From Acinetobacter sp. ANC 4862 (GTDB lineage: Bacteria; Pseudomonadota; Gammaproteobacteria; Pseudomonadales; Moraxellaceae), in assembly GCF_004336635.1 (NCBI RefSeq), contig NZ_SJXH01000011.1:23907-87906 (forward strand): a stretch of DNA of 64,000 bases. Reading direction: 5' to 3'. The position numbers and the translations under genes were made by a program. Below, one piece after another: positions 25,965 to 34,640 of this stretch (its first letter is position 1; every line of letters starts with the position of its first letter). The notes under the pieces are model-generated. The model was not told the DNA's origin. It did not search any database and saw nothing but the letters and a program-made list of their open reading frames with translations.

Positions 25965-26213
25965 AACATATTCCTGATGTTGATTCTAAGTGGGTCTTAC
26001 TATAGCAAAACTCTGTACTAACACTAAGTTTCAGTCTGAAATATTTTATTGAAAAAAAGAGAAACCGGTCGTGGCACATGCTACTAGCAAAGCACAATAA
26101 AATGGCTCAGTCCAAGCCGGTTCCTATATTGAAAGTTGAGTGTTAAAAATAAATGATTTTGCTGCTGATTTTCATCTCATTGTAAACATCACTACGCAGA
26201 CTACGCGACACGA
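25965..26213. other. Gap upstream of dapB with an imperfect inverted repeat
   Basis: GAAACCGG at 26061-26068 pairs with CCGGTTCC at 26117-26124. Between them, CTACTAGCA and neighbouring bases can form smaller stems. It could be a leader structure for dapB or a remnant; I do not recognise a known riboswitch or a tRNA. The guide-side flank of the tnpB element begins at 26213. Confidence 0.35.
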
Positions 26214-26340
26214 TTGACATCATCTCCCCCCTTAAAAGAGGGAGATTCCTACTGCTAGACGCTTATGCCCAAGCGCAAGTATGTTCTTAGCGGAATTTAA
26301 ATCACGATCATTTACACTTCCGCATTCACATTCCCATACT
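26214..26340 (-). ncRNA. Predicted TnpB guide RNA (omega/reRNA)
   Basis: The 3' end of this tnpB runs into the stem CTCCCTCTTTTAAGGGGGGAG and then ATGATGTCAA, the form of known TnpB guide scaffolds. The guide would start at 26213 and read TCGTGTCGCGTAGTCTGCGT. The upstream limit is a guess. Confidence 0.5.
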
Positions 26341-27293
26341 CTTATTCGCAAATCTGCCCTACCTTTCGGACTGCCTGCGGTGATCTCACCACAGCACGAA
26401 CAAATTTGGGTTGTGAATCTTTCATTAACTTCTTCAAACAATACGCCTGCGTTCTCGCATTTATACTTGAGCATTGTTTTTAGTGCTGAAAATCCGGTAT
26501 CCAAAACCGATTTTGCCATTTTAGTTTTTACAAGTTTTTTGGCACTTAGATCGCCAACAACAATCAGTGCATTTTTCTTCACAAGCATAGTGCTTGCTTT
26601 ATGCAAATGGTCTTTACGACAATTCGCAATCTTGGCGTGTAATACACGTACACGTTTTTTATTCTTTGCTCTTTGAGCAATCCCTAATTTCTGCTCATAC
26701 TGGCGATAGAAATTTGGATTTGAAATCACTGTTCCATCGGAACAGGTGGCAATATCTTTTAAACCCAAATCAATCCCGATCGCTTTAGTTGCAGTCGATT
26801 TCTCAGTTTTAGGGTTATCCACAACCAAGCAAACGTACCAACGTCCACGCGCATCCTCAACGAACGAGCCTGTTTTAATTTGATACTTACTTAGTCCGTA
26901 GCTATCCCAAAGGCTAAACCACTGCTTTCGATATTGAATCTGTCCATTATGGTACTTAATACAACTCTTTTTAAATGGAATCCAACCTAAAGAGCGTCTA
27001 GCAGATTTCTTGTTGCTGATACGCCATCTTAATTTAGCTTTTTTGAATTGCTTTCTACGAGTAACAAATTCTTCTGTGACAGCTTGAATAGTATTGCTGT
27101 TTAAGTTGATACCAGCTTTTGAAGCGCCAGCAGTATATTGGGACATATCAAATGCAGAGAAGAACTGTTGCTTTCTCTGGAGGTGTTTAAAACTTAAATC
27201 ATTGACATAATTCCAGACAAAATTCACCTGAGATGCGAGTTCATTAAGCATCTTTGAATGTTTGTCTTTTATGCGTAATTTAAGAGTTTTCAT
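26232..27293 (-). CDS. tnpB: TnpB with a non-canonical RuvC-II site
   Basis: This 353-residue TnpB-family protein has RuvC-I Asp175 in GIDLGLKD and RuvC-III Asp331 in NDRDLNSAKNI. At the RuvC-II position the usual glutamate is replaced: the strand reads IVVGDLSAKKL, with Gly247 where Glu is normal. Glutamates at 287, 288 and 291 (FEEVNERFTTQ), in the strand before the zinc ribbon, could replace it. The ribbon has Cys298, Cys301, Cys322 and Cys324. The GDLS branch occurs in other proteobacterial TnpB proteins. The frame is intact and the start at 27293 is the usual MKTLKLRIKD. No tnpA accompanies it. Confidence 0.88.
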   Translation of the reverse strand: MKTLKLRIKDKHSKMLNELASQVNFVWNYVNDLSFKHLQRKQQFFSAFDMSQYTAGASKAGINLNSNTIQAVTEEFVTRRKQFKKAKLRWRISNKKSARRSLGWIPFKKSCIKYHNGQIQYRKQWFSLWDSYGLSKYQIKTGSFVEDARGRWYVCLVVDNPKTEKSTATKAIGIDLGLKDIATCSDGTVISNPNFYRQYEQKLGIAQRAKNKKRVRVLHAKIANCRKDHLHKASTMLVKKNALIVVGDLSAKKLVKTKMAKSVLDTGFSALKTMLKYKCENAGVLFEEVNERFTTQICSCCGEITAGSPKGRADLRIRVWECECGSVNDRDLNSAKNILALGHKRLAVGISLF

Positions 27294-27664
27294 GCATCAA
27301 CATTAACACATACAGGGTTTATTTCTTTTTAAAATTATAATTTTACGACAAATTGTGACGCATGGCTTGGTCCAGTCGCTTACCTCCTCGCCCTGAAGGC
27401 ATAGGTGACTTGGCGAATACAGCATTCTGAAGATGAACAAAATCAGAAAATCCGTGCGTTTCTCGCCCGTCTTTCAGGCAGGTAGCAGAAAAGAGGCAAA
27501 CTTGAAAGTGCGCCTGCCCTATTGGCAGGACTTTCGATTTTACTGAACACCCTTCAACTGCTCTCAGAATATTCAATAGATGAACTGAATGAGATTGCAT
27601 TAGGTACCTCATAGAGGTGTAAATACCTATGCCCTGAAGGGCAAGGTTTCACGTTCCAAATGAT
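27294..27664. other. Gene-free structured region upstream of tnpB
   Basis: About 370 bp contain several hairpins read on the minus strand: GCCCTTCAGGGC near 27633-27644, CCTGCC-AATA-GGGCAGG near 27514-27530 and GCCTTCAGGGC near 27391-27401. The first and last resemble each other and may be left ends of two related elements, one nested or decayed. An open frame of 89 codons on the minus strand (27343-27612) has no recognisable product and runs through the hairpins, so I do not call it a gene. Confidence 0.45.
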
Positions 27665-27696
27665 AAAAAAAGGGTGATATCAATATCACCCTTTTT
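27665..27696 (-). terminator. Terminator of dnaJ
   Basis: AAAAAGGGTGATAT and ATATCACCCTTTTT form a long perfect stem, 18 bp after the dnaJ stop, with A/T runs on both sides. Confidence 0.9.
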
Positions 27697-27713
27697 CTGA
27701 CAGCCGTTTGAAA

Positions 27714-28829
27714 TTAATCAAACAGACCGAAGAACGATTTTTTCTTTGGAGATGATTTACTGTCTTCACCATCCATCGTTTCTTGCAATTCTTTTAATAA
27801 CTCACGTTGACGAGCCGTTAAATTCACCGGTGTTTCTACCACTACGCGGCAAAGTAAATCGCCTTGCATACTGGTACGCACAGGTTTAACCCCTTTACCA
27901 CGTAAGCGGAACATTTTCCCGGTTTGAGTTCCCTCAGGAATTTTCAAACTTACACGACCATCGAGGGTTGGAATTTGAATTTCTTTACCCAAAGCGGCAT
28001 CAGCAATGCTGACAGGCACATCCATATACAAGTCTGCACCATCACGCTGGAAGATTTCATGCTCGCGCACCACAACTTCAACGTATAAATCGCCTGACTG
28101 ACCATCACGAATCGCTTCGCCTTTGCCAGTTAAACGTACGCGGTCACCATTGTCCACGCCTGCAGGAATAGTAACTTCAAGCGTTTGTTGACGATCTGAT
28201 ACACCAGAACCATGACATTTATTACATGGATTCTTAATAATGGTACCTTGACCACGACAGGTGCTACAGGTTTGCTGAACAGAGAAGAAGCCCTGTTGCA
28301 TGCGCACTTGACCTGCACCATGACAGGTTTTACAAGTTTCAACATCTTTAGGATTTTTTGAACCCTTACCATCACACGCATCACAAGGTGCAGGTGCGGT
28401 AAACGTAATGGTTTTTTTCACGCCCTTGACTGCTTCTTCAAGGGTCAATTCCATCACGTAGCGAAGGTCTGATCCACGACGTGCACGTTGTTGTTGACGA
28501 CCACCGCCACCAAAAGCGCCACCAAAGATATCGCCAAACTGGCTAAAGATATCTTCTGCATTGAAACCGCCACCAAAGCCGCCACCGCCGCCGCCCATAC
28601 CACCTTCAAAGGCATTGTGCCCCATACGGTCATACATGCTGCGTTTTTCACCATCGGATAAAATTTCATAAGCTTCAGCAGCTTCTTTAAATTTATCTTC
28701 AGCTTCAGGGTTGTCTGGATTGCGGTCCGGATGATATTTCATCGCCAACTTACGGTAGGCTTTTTTAATTTCATCATCACTAGCGGTTTTAGCGACGCCC
28801 AAAACCTCATAATAATCACGTTTAGCCAT
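27714..28829 (-). CDS. dnaJ: Chaperone DnaJ
   Basis: This 371-residue Hsp40 co-chaperone stimulates the DnaK ATPase and delivers unfolded clients. The J domain is at residues 1-70 with HPD in YHPDRNPDN, followed by a Gly/Phe-rich linker with long glycine runs (about 76-110). The zinc domain has four CxxCxGxG repeats ([32 protein letters not shown]), followed by C-terminal client-binding domains. It is complete. dnaK and grpE are not in the window. Confidence 0.97.
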   Translation of the reverse strand: MAKRDYYEVLGVAKTASDDEIKKAYRKLAMKYHPDRNPDNPEAEDKFKEAAEAYEILSDGEKRSMYDRMGHNAFEGGMGGGGGGFGGGFNAEDIFSQFGDIFGGAFGGGGRQQQRARRGSDLRYVMELTLEEAVKGVKKTITFTAPAPCDACDGKGSKNPKDVETCKTCHGAGQVRMQQGFFSVQQTCSTCRGQGTIIKNPCNKCHGSGVSDRQQTLEVTIPAGVDNGDRVRLTGKGEAIRDGQSGDLYVEVVVREHEIFQRDGADLYMDVPVSIADAALGKEIQIPTLDGRVSLKIPEGTQTGKMFRLRGKGVKPVRTSMQGDLLCRVVVETPVNLTARQRELLKELQETMDGEDSKSSPKKKSFFGLFD

Positions 28830-28936
28830 ATCTGGCGATGCTCCTCACGGAATTTGATTTAATGCTTAACTGTGGACTGAAATTGGGGGTCAATCCAAAT
28901 TTTACAAGGGGAATGCTGGGAAAAAATTTAGCCAGA

Positions 28937-29314
28937 TTAGAAAACGGCTTTATTTTTTAAAAATCGAGAGATGCCTTTAAGCCAAGCATTAAGCAGAAAC
29001 AAAAAGGCGATCATCGTAAATACTACACCAGCAACCGTACAACCGGTTACCCAAAGTGCGCTATCCCAATAAAAGAAAATCAGCGGAATAAACCAAAGTG
29101 CAGCAAATAACACCAAAATAGAATAGATCACAATATTTCGCATCACCCAAAGCGCTTGAGCTTCAAGCCATACTTCAACCCCATCCACTTGTGTGACTTT
29201 GCGCGCATACCAGTAGGCAAATACACCACTAATCACAGTAAATAAAGCAAAAAACATGAAGACATAAGAAGTCGCAATGGAACGGCGAAGTCGGCTTAAG
29301 TTATCTTGCTTCAT
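28937..29314 (-). CDS. Small inner-membrane protein of unknown function
   Basis: This 125-residue protein has three likely membrane helices (residues about 15-35, 58-78 and 85-112) and a positively charged C-terminus. It lies 107 bp upstream of dnaJ on the same strand. The sequence resembles a common Acinetobacter family of unknown role; I recognise no catalytic motif. Confidence 0.75.
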   Translation of the reverse strand: MKQDNLSRLRRSIATSYVFMFFALFTVISGVFAYWYARKVTQVDGVEVWLEAQALWVMRNIVIYSILVLFAALWFIPLIFFYWDSALWVTGCTVAGVVFTMIAFLFLLNAWLKGISRFLKNKAVF

Positions 29315-29447
29315 GTGCTTTTTAACCCCATTTACTACACGCTTAATATTTTAATATGCAGTAAATTGCTTTATAGAAATGTATACAAATATCCAGTGCT
29401 ACTATATTGAAATTTTCAATATTTCGCACCTGGTTATTGTCAAAAAA

Positions 29448-32400
29448 TTATGTACTTTGCTTATTTTTATTCACTTTAAAGCATTGTGCATACAATGCAG
29501 GTAAAAAGAACAGCGTCAGCAGGGTTGCAACAATCAATCCACCCATAATGGCAACCGCCATCGGACCAAAGAAAATACTGCGCGATAAAGGAATCATCGC
29601 CAGTACCGCAGCCAATGCCGTCAACACAATCGGACGACAACGGCGCGTCGTTGCATCAACAATCGCTGACCACGGATCATGTCCCTCTTGAATATCCTGT
29701 TCAATCTGATCAATCAAAATTAAAGAATTTCGCATGATCATGCCGGAAAGTGCAATTGTTCCCAACATCGCCACAAAACCAAAAGGTTTATTGAACAATA
29801 ACAGGAATAATACCACCCCTATCAAGCCCAACGGTGCCGTTAACAACACAATGAACGCACGTGACATGCTCTTGAGCTGAATCATCAATAAAGTCATCAC
29901 TACAGCCAAGAAAAATGGCATACCGGCATTCACCGAGTTTTGTCCGCGTGCAGACTCTTCCACGGTTCCGCCCACTTCAACCAGATAACCACTTGGCAAT
30001 TCAGCACGCAGTTGATCCATTTTTTCAGCCAGTTCACCGACCACAGTTGCCGGCTGTAATTTACTGCGAATATCGGCGCGCACGGTAATAGTCGGTAAAC
30101 GGTTACGATGCCAAATCAGACCATCTTCAAAGTCATATTCAATTTTTGCAATTTGCGCCAGCGGAACGGAACCCCCATTTGCTGTGGGTACTGCCAGACT
30201 GGATAAGGCCTCAACATTAATCCGTTCAGCCTGATCACCACGCAGACGAATTTCAATCAATTCACGTTTTTCACGATATTGATTAATGGTTGCACCACTA
30301 ATGGAGCTATTTAAGAAATTGGCTAAATCCAAGCTCGACACCCCCATTTGGCGGGCACGGTCCTGGTCGATATTTAAATGAATGACTTTGCTTGGCTCGC
30401 CCCAGTCCAAATGCACATTGCTGGTATTCGGATTATCACCGATTACAGCAGCAACTTTATGCGCCCACTGACGGACTAAATGCAAGTCCTCACCTGAAAC
30501 CCGATACTGCAATGGATAACCGACTGGCGGACCATTTTCTAACAGGGAGACGCGGGTACGAACATCCGGCAACAATTTACGAATTTCCTGATCTAAAGAT
30601 TGACGAATTTCATCACGGTCATCCAAGGACGAAGCCAAAACCACAAACTGGGCAAAACTGGCCTGTGGAAGTTGCTGATCTAGCGGTAAATAGAAACGGG
30701 TTGAACCTGTGCCAACATAGGCCACATAGTTATCAATGCCTTGTTTAGTCGACAAAAGTTTTTCGACTTTTTTCACCGCATTTTCAGTTGAAGTGAGTGA
30801 TGCACCTTCTTCCAGTTTTAAATCCACCAAAATTTCGGCACGATTTGAGGGTGGGAAAAACTGTTGCGGCACCAGTTTAAACATCAAGACCGACAATACA
30901 AAAATAGCCACCGTCGCTGCAATCACCGTTTTACGATAGGTCAGGCAGGTATCAACCCAATTTCTAAATTTTTGATAAAACTTGGTCTGATACGGATCAT
31001 GATGTTCACCGGCATGATGCTGTAGTGGTTGTGGTTCAGGTTGCTTACGTAAACGTGCCCAAAGACGCTGATACCACGGTGCTTTTTGTGGCAAGTTTGC
31101 AAAATCCGGGAGAAGTTTGTCGCCTAGATATGGCACAAAAAGCACTGCGGCAAACCATGACACAATCAGCGCAATCGTCACCACTTGGAAAATGGAACGC
31201 GTATATTCACCAGTACTGGATGCAGCCGTTGCAATCGGTAAGAAACCTGCTGCGGTAATTAAAGTCCCTGTCAGCATGGGGAAAGCGGTGGTCTTCCAGG
31301 TAAAACCTGCGGCCTCAAGCCGGCTATAGCCCTGCTCCATTTTGATCGCCATCATCTCGACGGCAATAATTGCATCATCAACCAATAAACCCAGTGCTAA
31401 AATCAGTGCACCCAGTGAAATTTTATGCAGTCCGACATCGAATAAATTCATCCCGGCAAAGGTCATCGCCAATACTAAGGGAATCGAAAATGCAACCACC
31501 AGTCCGGTACGGAAGCCGAGTGAGAAGAAGCTGACCAGTAAAACGATAATCACCGCTTCAGCCAACACTTTCATGAACTCATTGACGCTGTGTTTCACCG
31601 CCACCGGTTGATCAGAAACCTTTTGCAGCTGCATGCCCAAAGGCAAAGACTTTTGTAAACGGGAAAATTCAGTTTCGAGGTTTTTACCTAAAGCCAGAAT
31701 ATCTCCACCTTTACGCATCGAGACCGCAATGCCAATCCCGTTTTCACCCATAAAGCGCATACGCGGTTGAGCCGGCTCGCTAAAGCCACGATAGACTTCT
31801 GCGACATCGCCCAGTTGAATGGTCTTGCCTGCCACCAAGAGTGGTATTTGTTTTAATTCTTCAACATTTTGCAGCTGACCGCTGACCCGCATCTGAATAC
31901 GGTCAGTGCCCGTTTCAAAGAACCCGGCACTGGCCACGGTATTTTGTTGTTGCAGGGCTTGCTGAATAGCCGTGACCGGAATACCGAGTTGAGTTGCTTT
32001 GGTATTGGAGAGTTCAATCCAGATTTTCTGGTCTTGCAAGCCGACCAGATTGACTTTGCCGACATCTTTCACCCGTTGCAATTGCAGTTGCAAGCGGTCG
32101 GCATATTCTTTCAATATGCCGTAGTCAAAATCGTTGCCAGTGAGGACATAAATATTGCCGAAGGTATCGCCAAATTCATCGTTAAAAAACGGACCTTGTA
32201 CGCCACTGGGTAATTGCTGTTTGATATCCCCGACTTTTTTTCGGACCTGATACCATACATCTGGAATCTGACTGGAGCGTAACGAGTCTTTGGCCACAAA
32301 AGTCACCATCGATTCGCCCGGACGTGAAAATGCCATGATGCGTTCATAGTTGCCCGTGCTCATCAGTTCTTTTTCAATACGATCGGTGACCTGTAATGAA

Positions 32401-32606
32401 ACTTCTTCAGCTGTTGCTCCCGGCCAATAGGTTTGAATCACCATCACCTTAAAGGTAAATGGTGGATCTTCGCTTTGTGCCAGTTTGGAATAAGAGACGA
32501 TCCCGACAATGCCTAATAGCAGCATAAAATAAAGGATCAGGCCTTTATTTTTTAGCGCCCATTCCGACAGGTTATAACGTGATTCAGACTTCAGGTCTTG
32601 CTTCAT
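29448..32606 (-). CDS. RND efflux pump, inner-membrane transporter
   Basis: This 1052-residue resistance-nodulation-division transporter has twelve membrane helices and two large periplasmic loops. The proton-relay aspartates are in LGLLVDDAIIAVEMM, in the fourth helix. The N-terminal loop (YWPGATAEEVSLQVTDRIEKEL) is that of the branch with short, divergent N-termini rather than AcrB. It works as a trimer with the adaptor encoded just upstream (ATGA overlap) and an outer-membrane TolC-type channel that is not in this window. The substrate range is unknown; both drug and metal efflux are possible, but no metal-binding motif is seen. Confidence 0.93.
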   Translation of the reverse strand: MKQDLKSESRYNLSEWALKNKGLILYFMLLLGIVGIVSYSKLAQSEDPPFTFKVMVIQTYWPGATAEEVSLQVTDRIEKELMSTGNYERIMAFSRPGESMVTFVAKDSLRSSQIPDVWYQVRKKVGDIKQQLPSGVQGPFFNDEFGDTFGNIYVLTGNDFDYGILKEYADRLQLQLQRVKDVGKVNLVGLQDQKIWIELSNTKATQLGIPVTAIQQALQQQNTVASAGFFETGTDRIQMRVSGQLQNVEELKQIPLLVAGKTIQLGDVAEVYRGFSEPAQPRMRFMGENGIGIAVSMRKGGDILALGKNLETEFSRLQKSLPLGMQLQKVSDQPVAVKHSVNEFMKVLAEAVIIVLLVSFFSLGFRTGLVVAFSIPLVLAMTFAGMNLFDVGLHKISLGALILALGLLVDDAIIAVEMMAIKMEQGYSRLEAAGFTWKTTAFPMLTGTLITAAGFLPIATAASSTGEYTRSIFQVVTIALIVSWFAAVLFVPYLGDKLLPDFANLPQKAPWYQRLWARLRKQPEPQPLQHHAGEHHDPYQTKFYQKFRNWVDTCLTYRKTVIAATVAIFVLSVLMFKLVPQQFFPPSNRAEILVDLKLEEGASLTSTENAVKKVEKLLSTKQGIDNYVAYVGTGSTRFYLPLDQQLPQASFAQFVVLASSLDDRDEIRQSLDQEIRKLLPDVRTRVSLLENGPPVGYPLQYRVSGEDLHLVRQWAHKVAAVIGDNPNTSNVHLDWGEPSKVIHLNIDQDRARQMGVSSLDLANFLNSSISGATINQYREKRELIEIRLRGDQAERINVEALSSLAVPTANGGSVPLAQIAKIEYDFEDGLIWHRNRLPTITVRADIRSKLQPATVVGELAEKMDQLRAELPSGYLVEVGGTVEESARGQNSVNAGMPFFLAVVMTLLMIQLKSMSRAFIVLLTAPLGLIGVVLFLLLFNKPFGFVAMLGTIALSGMIMRNSLILIDQIEQDIQEGHDPWSAIVDATTRRCRPIVLTALAAVLAMIPLSRSIFFGPMAVAIMGGLIVATLLTLFFLPALYAQCFKVNKNKQST

Positions 32607-33709
32607 GAGGGCGCTCCTGCCTGAATTTTCACGGCACGGTTTTCACGGTCAATCGGCTGGATTTTTTGTTTTTCACGCAATAAATGCACCCCGCCAATCA
32701 CCACATAATCTTGCGGATTCAAGCCGGACAATACCGGTACGCTGTCACGACCATAAGCACCTAAAGTCACAAAGACTTTCTGAATGGTCTGGTCAGGTTT
32801 TACCACCCAAACATAGGCATGCTGATCATTGGCAGAAACACTGGATAAAGGCACACTTAATACATTGTTTTGGGTGTTGTTAAAAAATACCCGGGCACTT
32901 TGCCCCAGTTGAATCGCAGTATTGCCTTCACGTAATGCAACTTTCACGCTAAAAGTACGGGATTGATCGGCTGCTGGTGAAATTTCACGAACATAGGCTG
33001 CAAATTTATCTTCTGGTTTAGACCACAAGGTCACCCATGCGCTTTGACCGACTTTAATCTCTGAAATGGCCTGTTCAGGAACCCCAATCACCACTTCACG
33101 ATCACCGGCAATCGCCATTTGATAAGCTACCTGCCCTGCAGCGACCACCTGCCCCACTTCAATATTACGCGCAGTAATTACGCCATTTTTATTGGCGACC
33201 AACTGGTTATAACCGGTTTGGTTACGGCTGACGTCATAATTGGATTGGGCTTGTTTTAAGCCTGACATCGCTGCTTTATATTGGTTTTCAACGGCATCAT
33301 ATTGCGAGCGGCTCACCGCACTCATTGGGAGTAACTGCTTAAAGCGTTTCAGTTCATCTTCGGCATTTTTTGCTGCAGATTGCGCACTTTCCAGTTGAGC
33401 ATTGGCCGCATTCAGTTGTAGCTGTGCATCTTTCACATCCAGTTTAGCCAGCACTTGACCGACTTTGACCTGATCACCGACATCGACATAACGTTCAATA
33501 ATTTGCCCCCCAACCCGGAATGCCAAAGCCGTCTGCTGACGTGCCTGTACATCACCGGCATAACTTTTCTGCTCGTTATGCGTGCTATTCGGTTGAGTCA
33601 CCATCACAAAGGGGATGTGTTCTGTTTCGGTTGCATCCGTGCTGCATCCCCATAAGGTCACACTGCAAACGATGATCATGCTGACAACTGCGGTCTTAAT
33701 TATGCTCAT
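32603..33709 (-). CDS. RND efflux periplasmic adaptor, lipoprotein
   Basis: This 368-residue membrane-fusion protein links the RND pump to the outer-membrane channel. A lipoprotein signal ends in VTLWGC (cysteine about residue 22). It has a lipoyl/barrel-sandwich part (ALAFRVGGQIIERYVDVGDQVKVGQVLAKLD), a helical hairpin (LNAANAQLESAQSAAKNAEDEL) and beta-barrel domains (GQSARVFFNNTQNNVLSVPLSSV). Its TGA overlaps the pump ATG. It is divergent from the TetR regulator, with a palindromic site between. Confidence 0.93.
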   Translation of the reverse strand: MSIIKTAVVSMIIVCSVTLWGCSTDATETEHIPFVMVTQPNSTHNEQKSYAGDVQARQQTALAFRVGGQIIERYVDVGDQVKVGQVLAKLDVKDAQLQLNAANAQLESAQSAAKNAEDELKRFKQLLPMSAVSRSQYDAVENQYKAAMSGLKQAQSNYDVSRNQTGYNQLVANKNGVITARNIEVGQVVAAGQVAYQMAIAGDREVVIGVPEQAISEIKVGQSAWVTLWSKPEDKFAAYVREISPAADQSRTFSVKVALREGNTAIQLGQSARVFFNNTQNNVLSVPLSSVSANDQHAYVWVVKPDQTIQKVFVTLGAYGRDSVPVLSGLNPQDYVVIGGVHLLREKQKIQPIDRENRAVKIQAGAPS

Positions 33710-33775
33710 GAAATTCGCTCTTATTTAAAAATGTTTTTTAGGGCAAAATAACGAGTATCTTAAATTGTCTATTTT

Positions 33776-33807
33776 TTAATTAATATACTCATTGGTACAT
33801 TAATTAA
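33776..33807. promoter_or_regulatory. TetR-type operator palindrome
   Basis: TTAATTAATATAC (33776-33788) and GTACATTAATTAA (33795-33807) are inverted repeats with one mismatch, separated by 6 bp. The site sits between the divergent efflux operon and tetR, 19 bp before the latter, in the place expected for autoregulation and pump repression. Confidence 0.7.
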
Positions 33808-33825
33808 AACTCATCGGTCAAAGCA

Positions 33826-34479
33826 ATGACTTTTTTGATTTTTTTGGAAAAAATTGTGCAAATAAATGTCGGTCGCCCGAAGGACTTGGAAAAACGTCAG
33901 CAAATTTTAACTGCGGCAAAAAATCTATTTTTAAAATGTGGTTATCATGGTTCCAGTATGAATCAGATTGCGCAAGAAGCAGGCGTGACCAAACTGACGG
34001 TCTATAATCACTTTCAGGATAAAGCCAATTTATTTGTCTGTGCCATTGCGGTGACCTGCGAGGAACTGATCAGCGCGCGTCCACTGAATTTGCAGGCCGA
34101 CAGTGATTTTCATCATGCATTCGTGCATGCCTGCGAGCTGGCGCTCAATATCACCAACTTACCGGAAGCCATTAAACTGGAACGGTTATTGGTGGAACTG
34201 GCGGCTGCACAAAATCCATTGGCACAAAAGTTTTATGAGGCTTCGCACCTGCGCATGAATGCAGTGTGGGAAAACTTCTTTCAACAAGCGATTAATCTGG
34301 GTTTTATTCAAGCTGAAGAATTAAAAACGCTGACGATGCTGATCGTGTCTTTGTTGTTTGGCATGCGCCATCATGAAGTCCTGCTCGGCGTTCGGGATGT
34401 TCCTACTGCTGAAGAAAAGCAGCAGATTATTCTGAACAGTATTGAATTGTTTATGCTGAAATATCAAAGAATCACTTAA
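33826..34479 (+). CDS. TetR-family regulator of the RND pump
   Basis: This is a TetR-type repressor of 217 residues if started at the ATG at 33826, or 207 from the GTG at 33856, which has a better ribosome site (GGA) and gives the typical start MQINVGRPKDLEKR. The DNA-binding domain is GRPKDLEKRQQILTAAKNLFLKCGYHGSSMNQIAQEAGVTKLTVYNHF. The variable C-terminal domain would bind an inducer. It is divergent from the efflux operon, with the operator between them, so it most likely represses the pump. Confidence 0.88.
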   Translation: MTFLIFLEKIVQINVGRPKDLEKRQQILTAAKNLFLKCGYHGSSMNQIAQEAGVTKLTVYNHFQDKANLFVCAIAVTCEELISARPLNLQADSDFHHAFVHACELALNITNLPEAIKLERLLVELAAAQNPLAQKFYEASHLRMNAVWENFFQQAINLGFIQAEELKTLTMLIVSLLFGMRHHEVLLGVRDVPTAEEKQQIILNSIELFMLKYQRIT

Positions 34480-34640
34480 AATGATCATTTAAAAAGTCAG
34501 CCTTCATTTTCCTAAAAGCTCAACGGGCAGATCAATTGCTATTTTTAGCAGCAACAGATTACATACTTTTGTCTGCCCCCTACTTGGAATGTCATCGAAT
34601 CGGGGTATATTCAAAAGAGAAGCCTAGGAGAATGAAAAAA

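Larger units (their letters stand above)
26214..27410 (-). mobile_element. IS1341-type (tnpB-only) element between dapB and dnaJ
   Basis: The right end is read on the minus strand as a hairpin CTCCCTC/GGGGGGAG followed by ATGATGTCAA, finishing at 26214. It contains only tnpB. The left end is uncertain: a small hairpin GCCTTCAGGGC near 27391-27401 looks like the subterminal hairpin of such elements, while a second one lies near 27631-27645. The stated left limit is therefore approximate. Confidence 0.7.

Noticed and set aside
26060..26124. tRNA-like or lysine-riboswitch reading of the dapB leader
   Set aside because: No T-loop motif and no lysine-riboswitch core can be found; only the outer stem is clear.
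27433..27546. Small plus-strand frame of 37 codons (MNKIRKSVRFSPVFQAGSRK)
   Set aside because: It is short and has no ribosome site or known relative; it lies in the structured region.
27343..27612. Open frame of 89 codons on the minus strand
   Set aside because: It passes through several hairpins and has no family resemblance or good ribosome site; treated as structured noncoding DNA.
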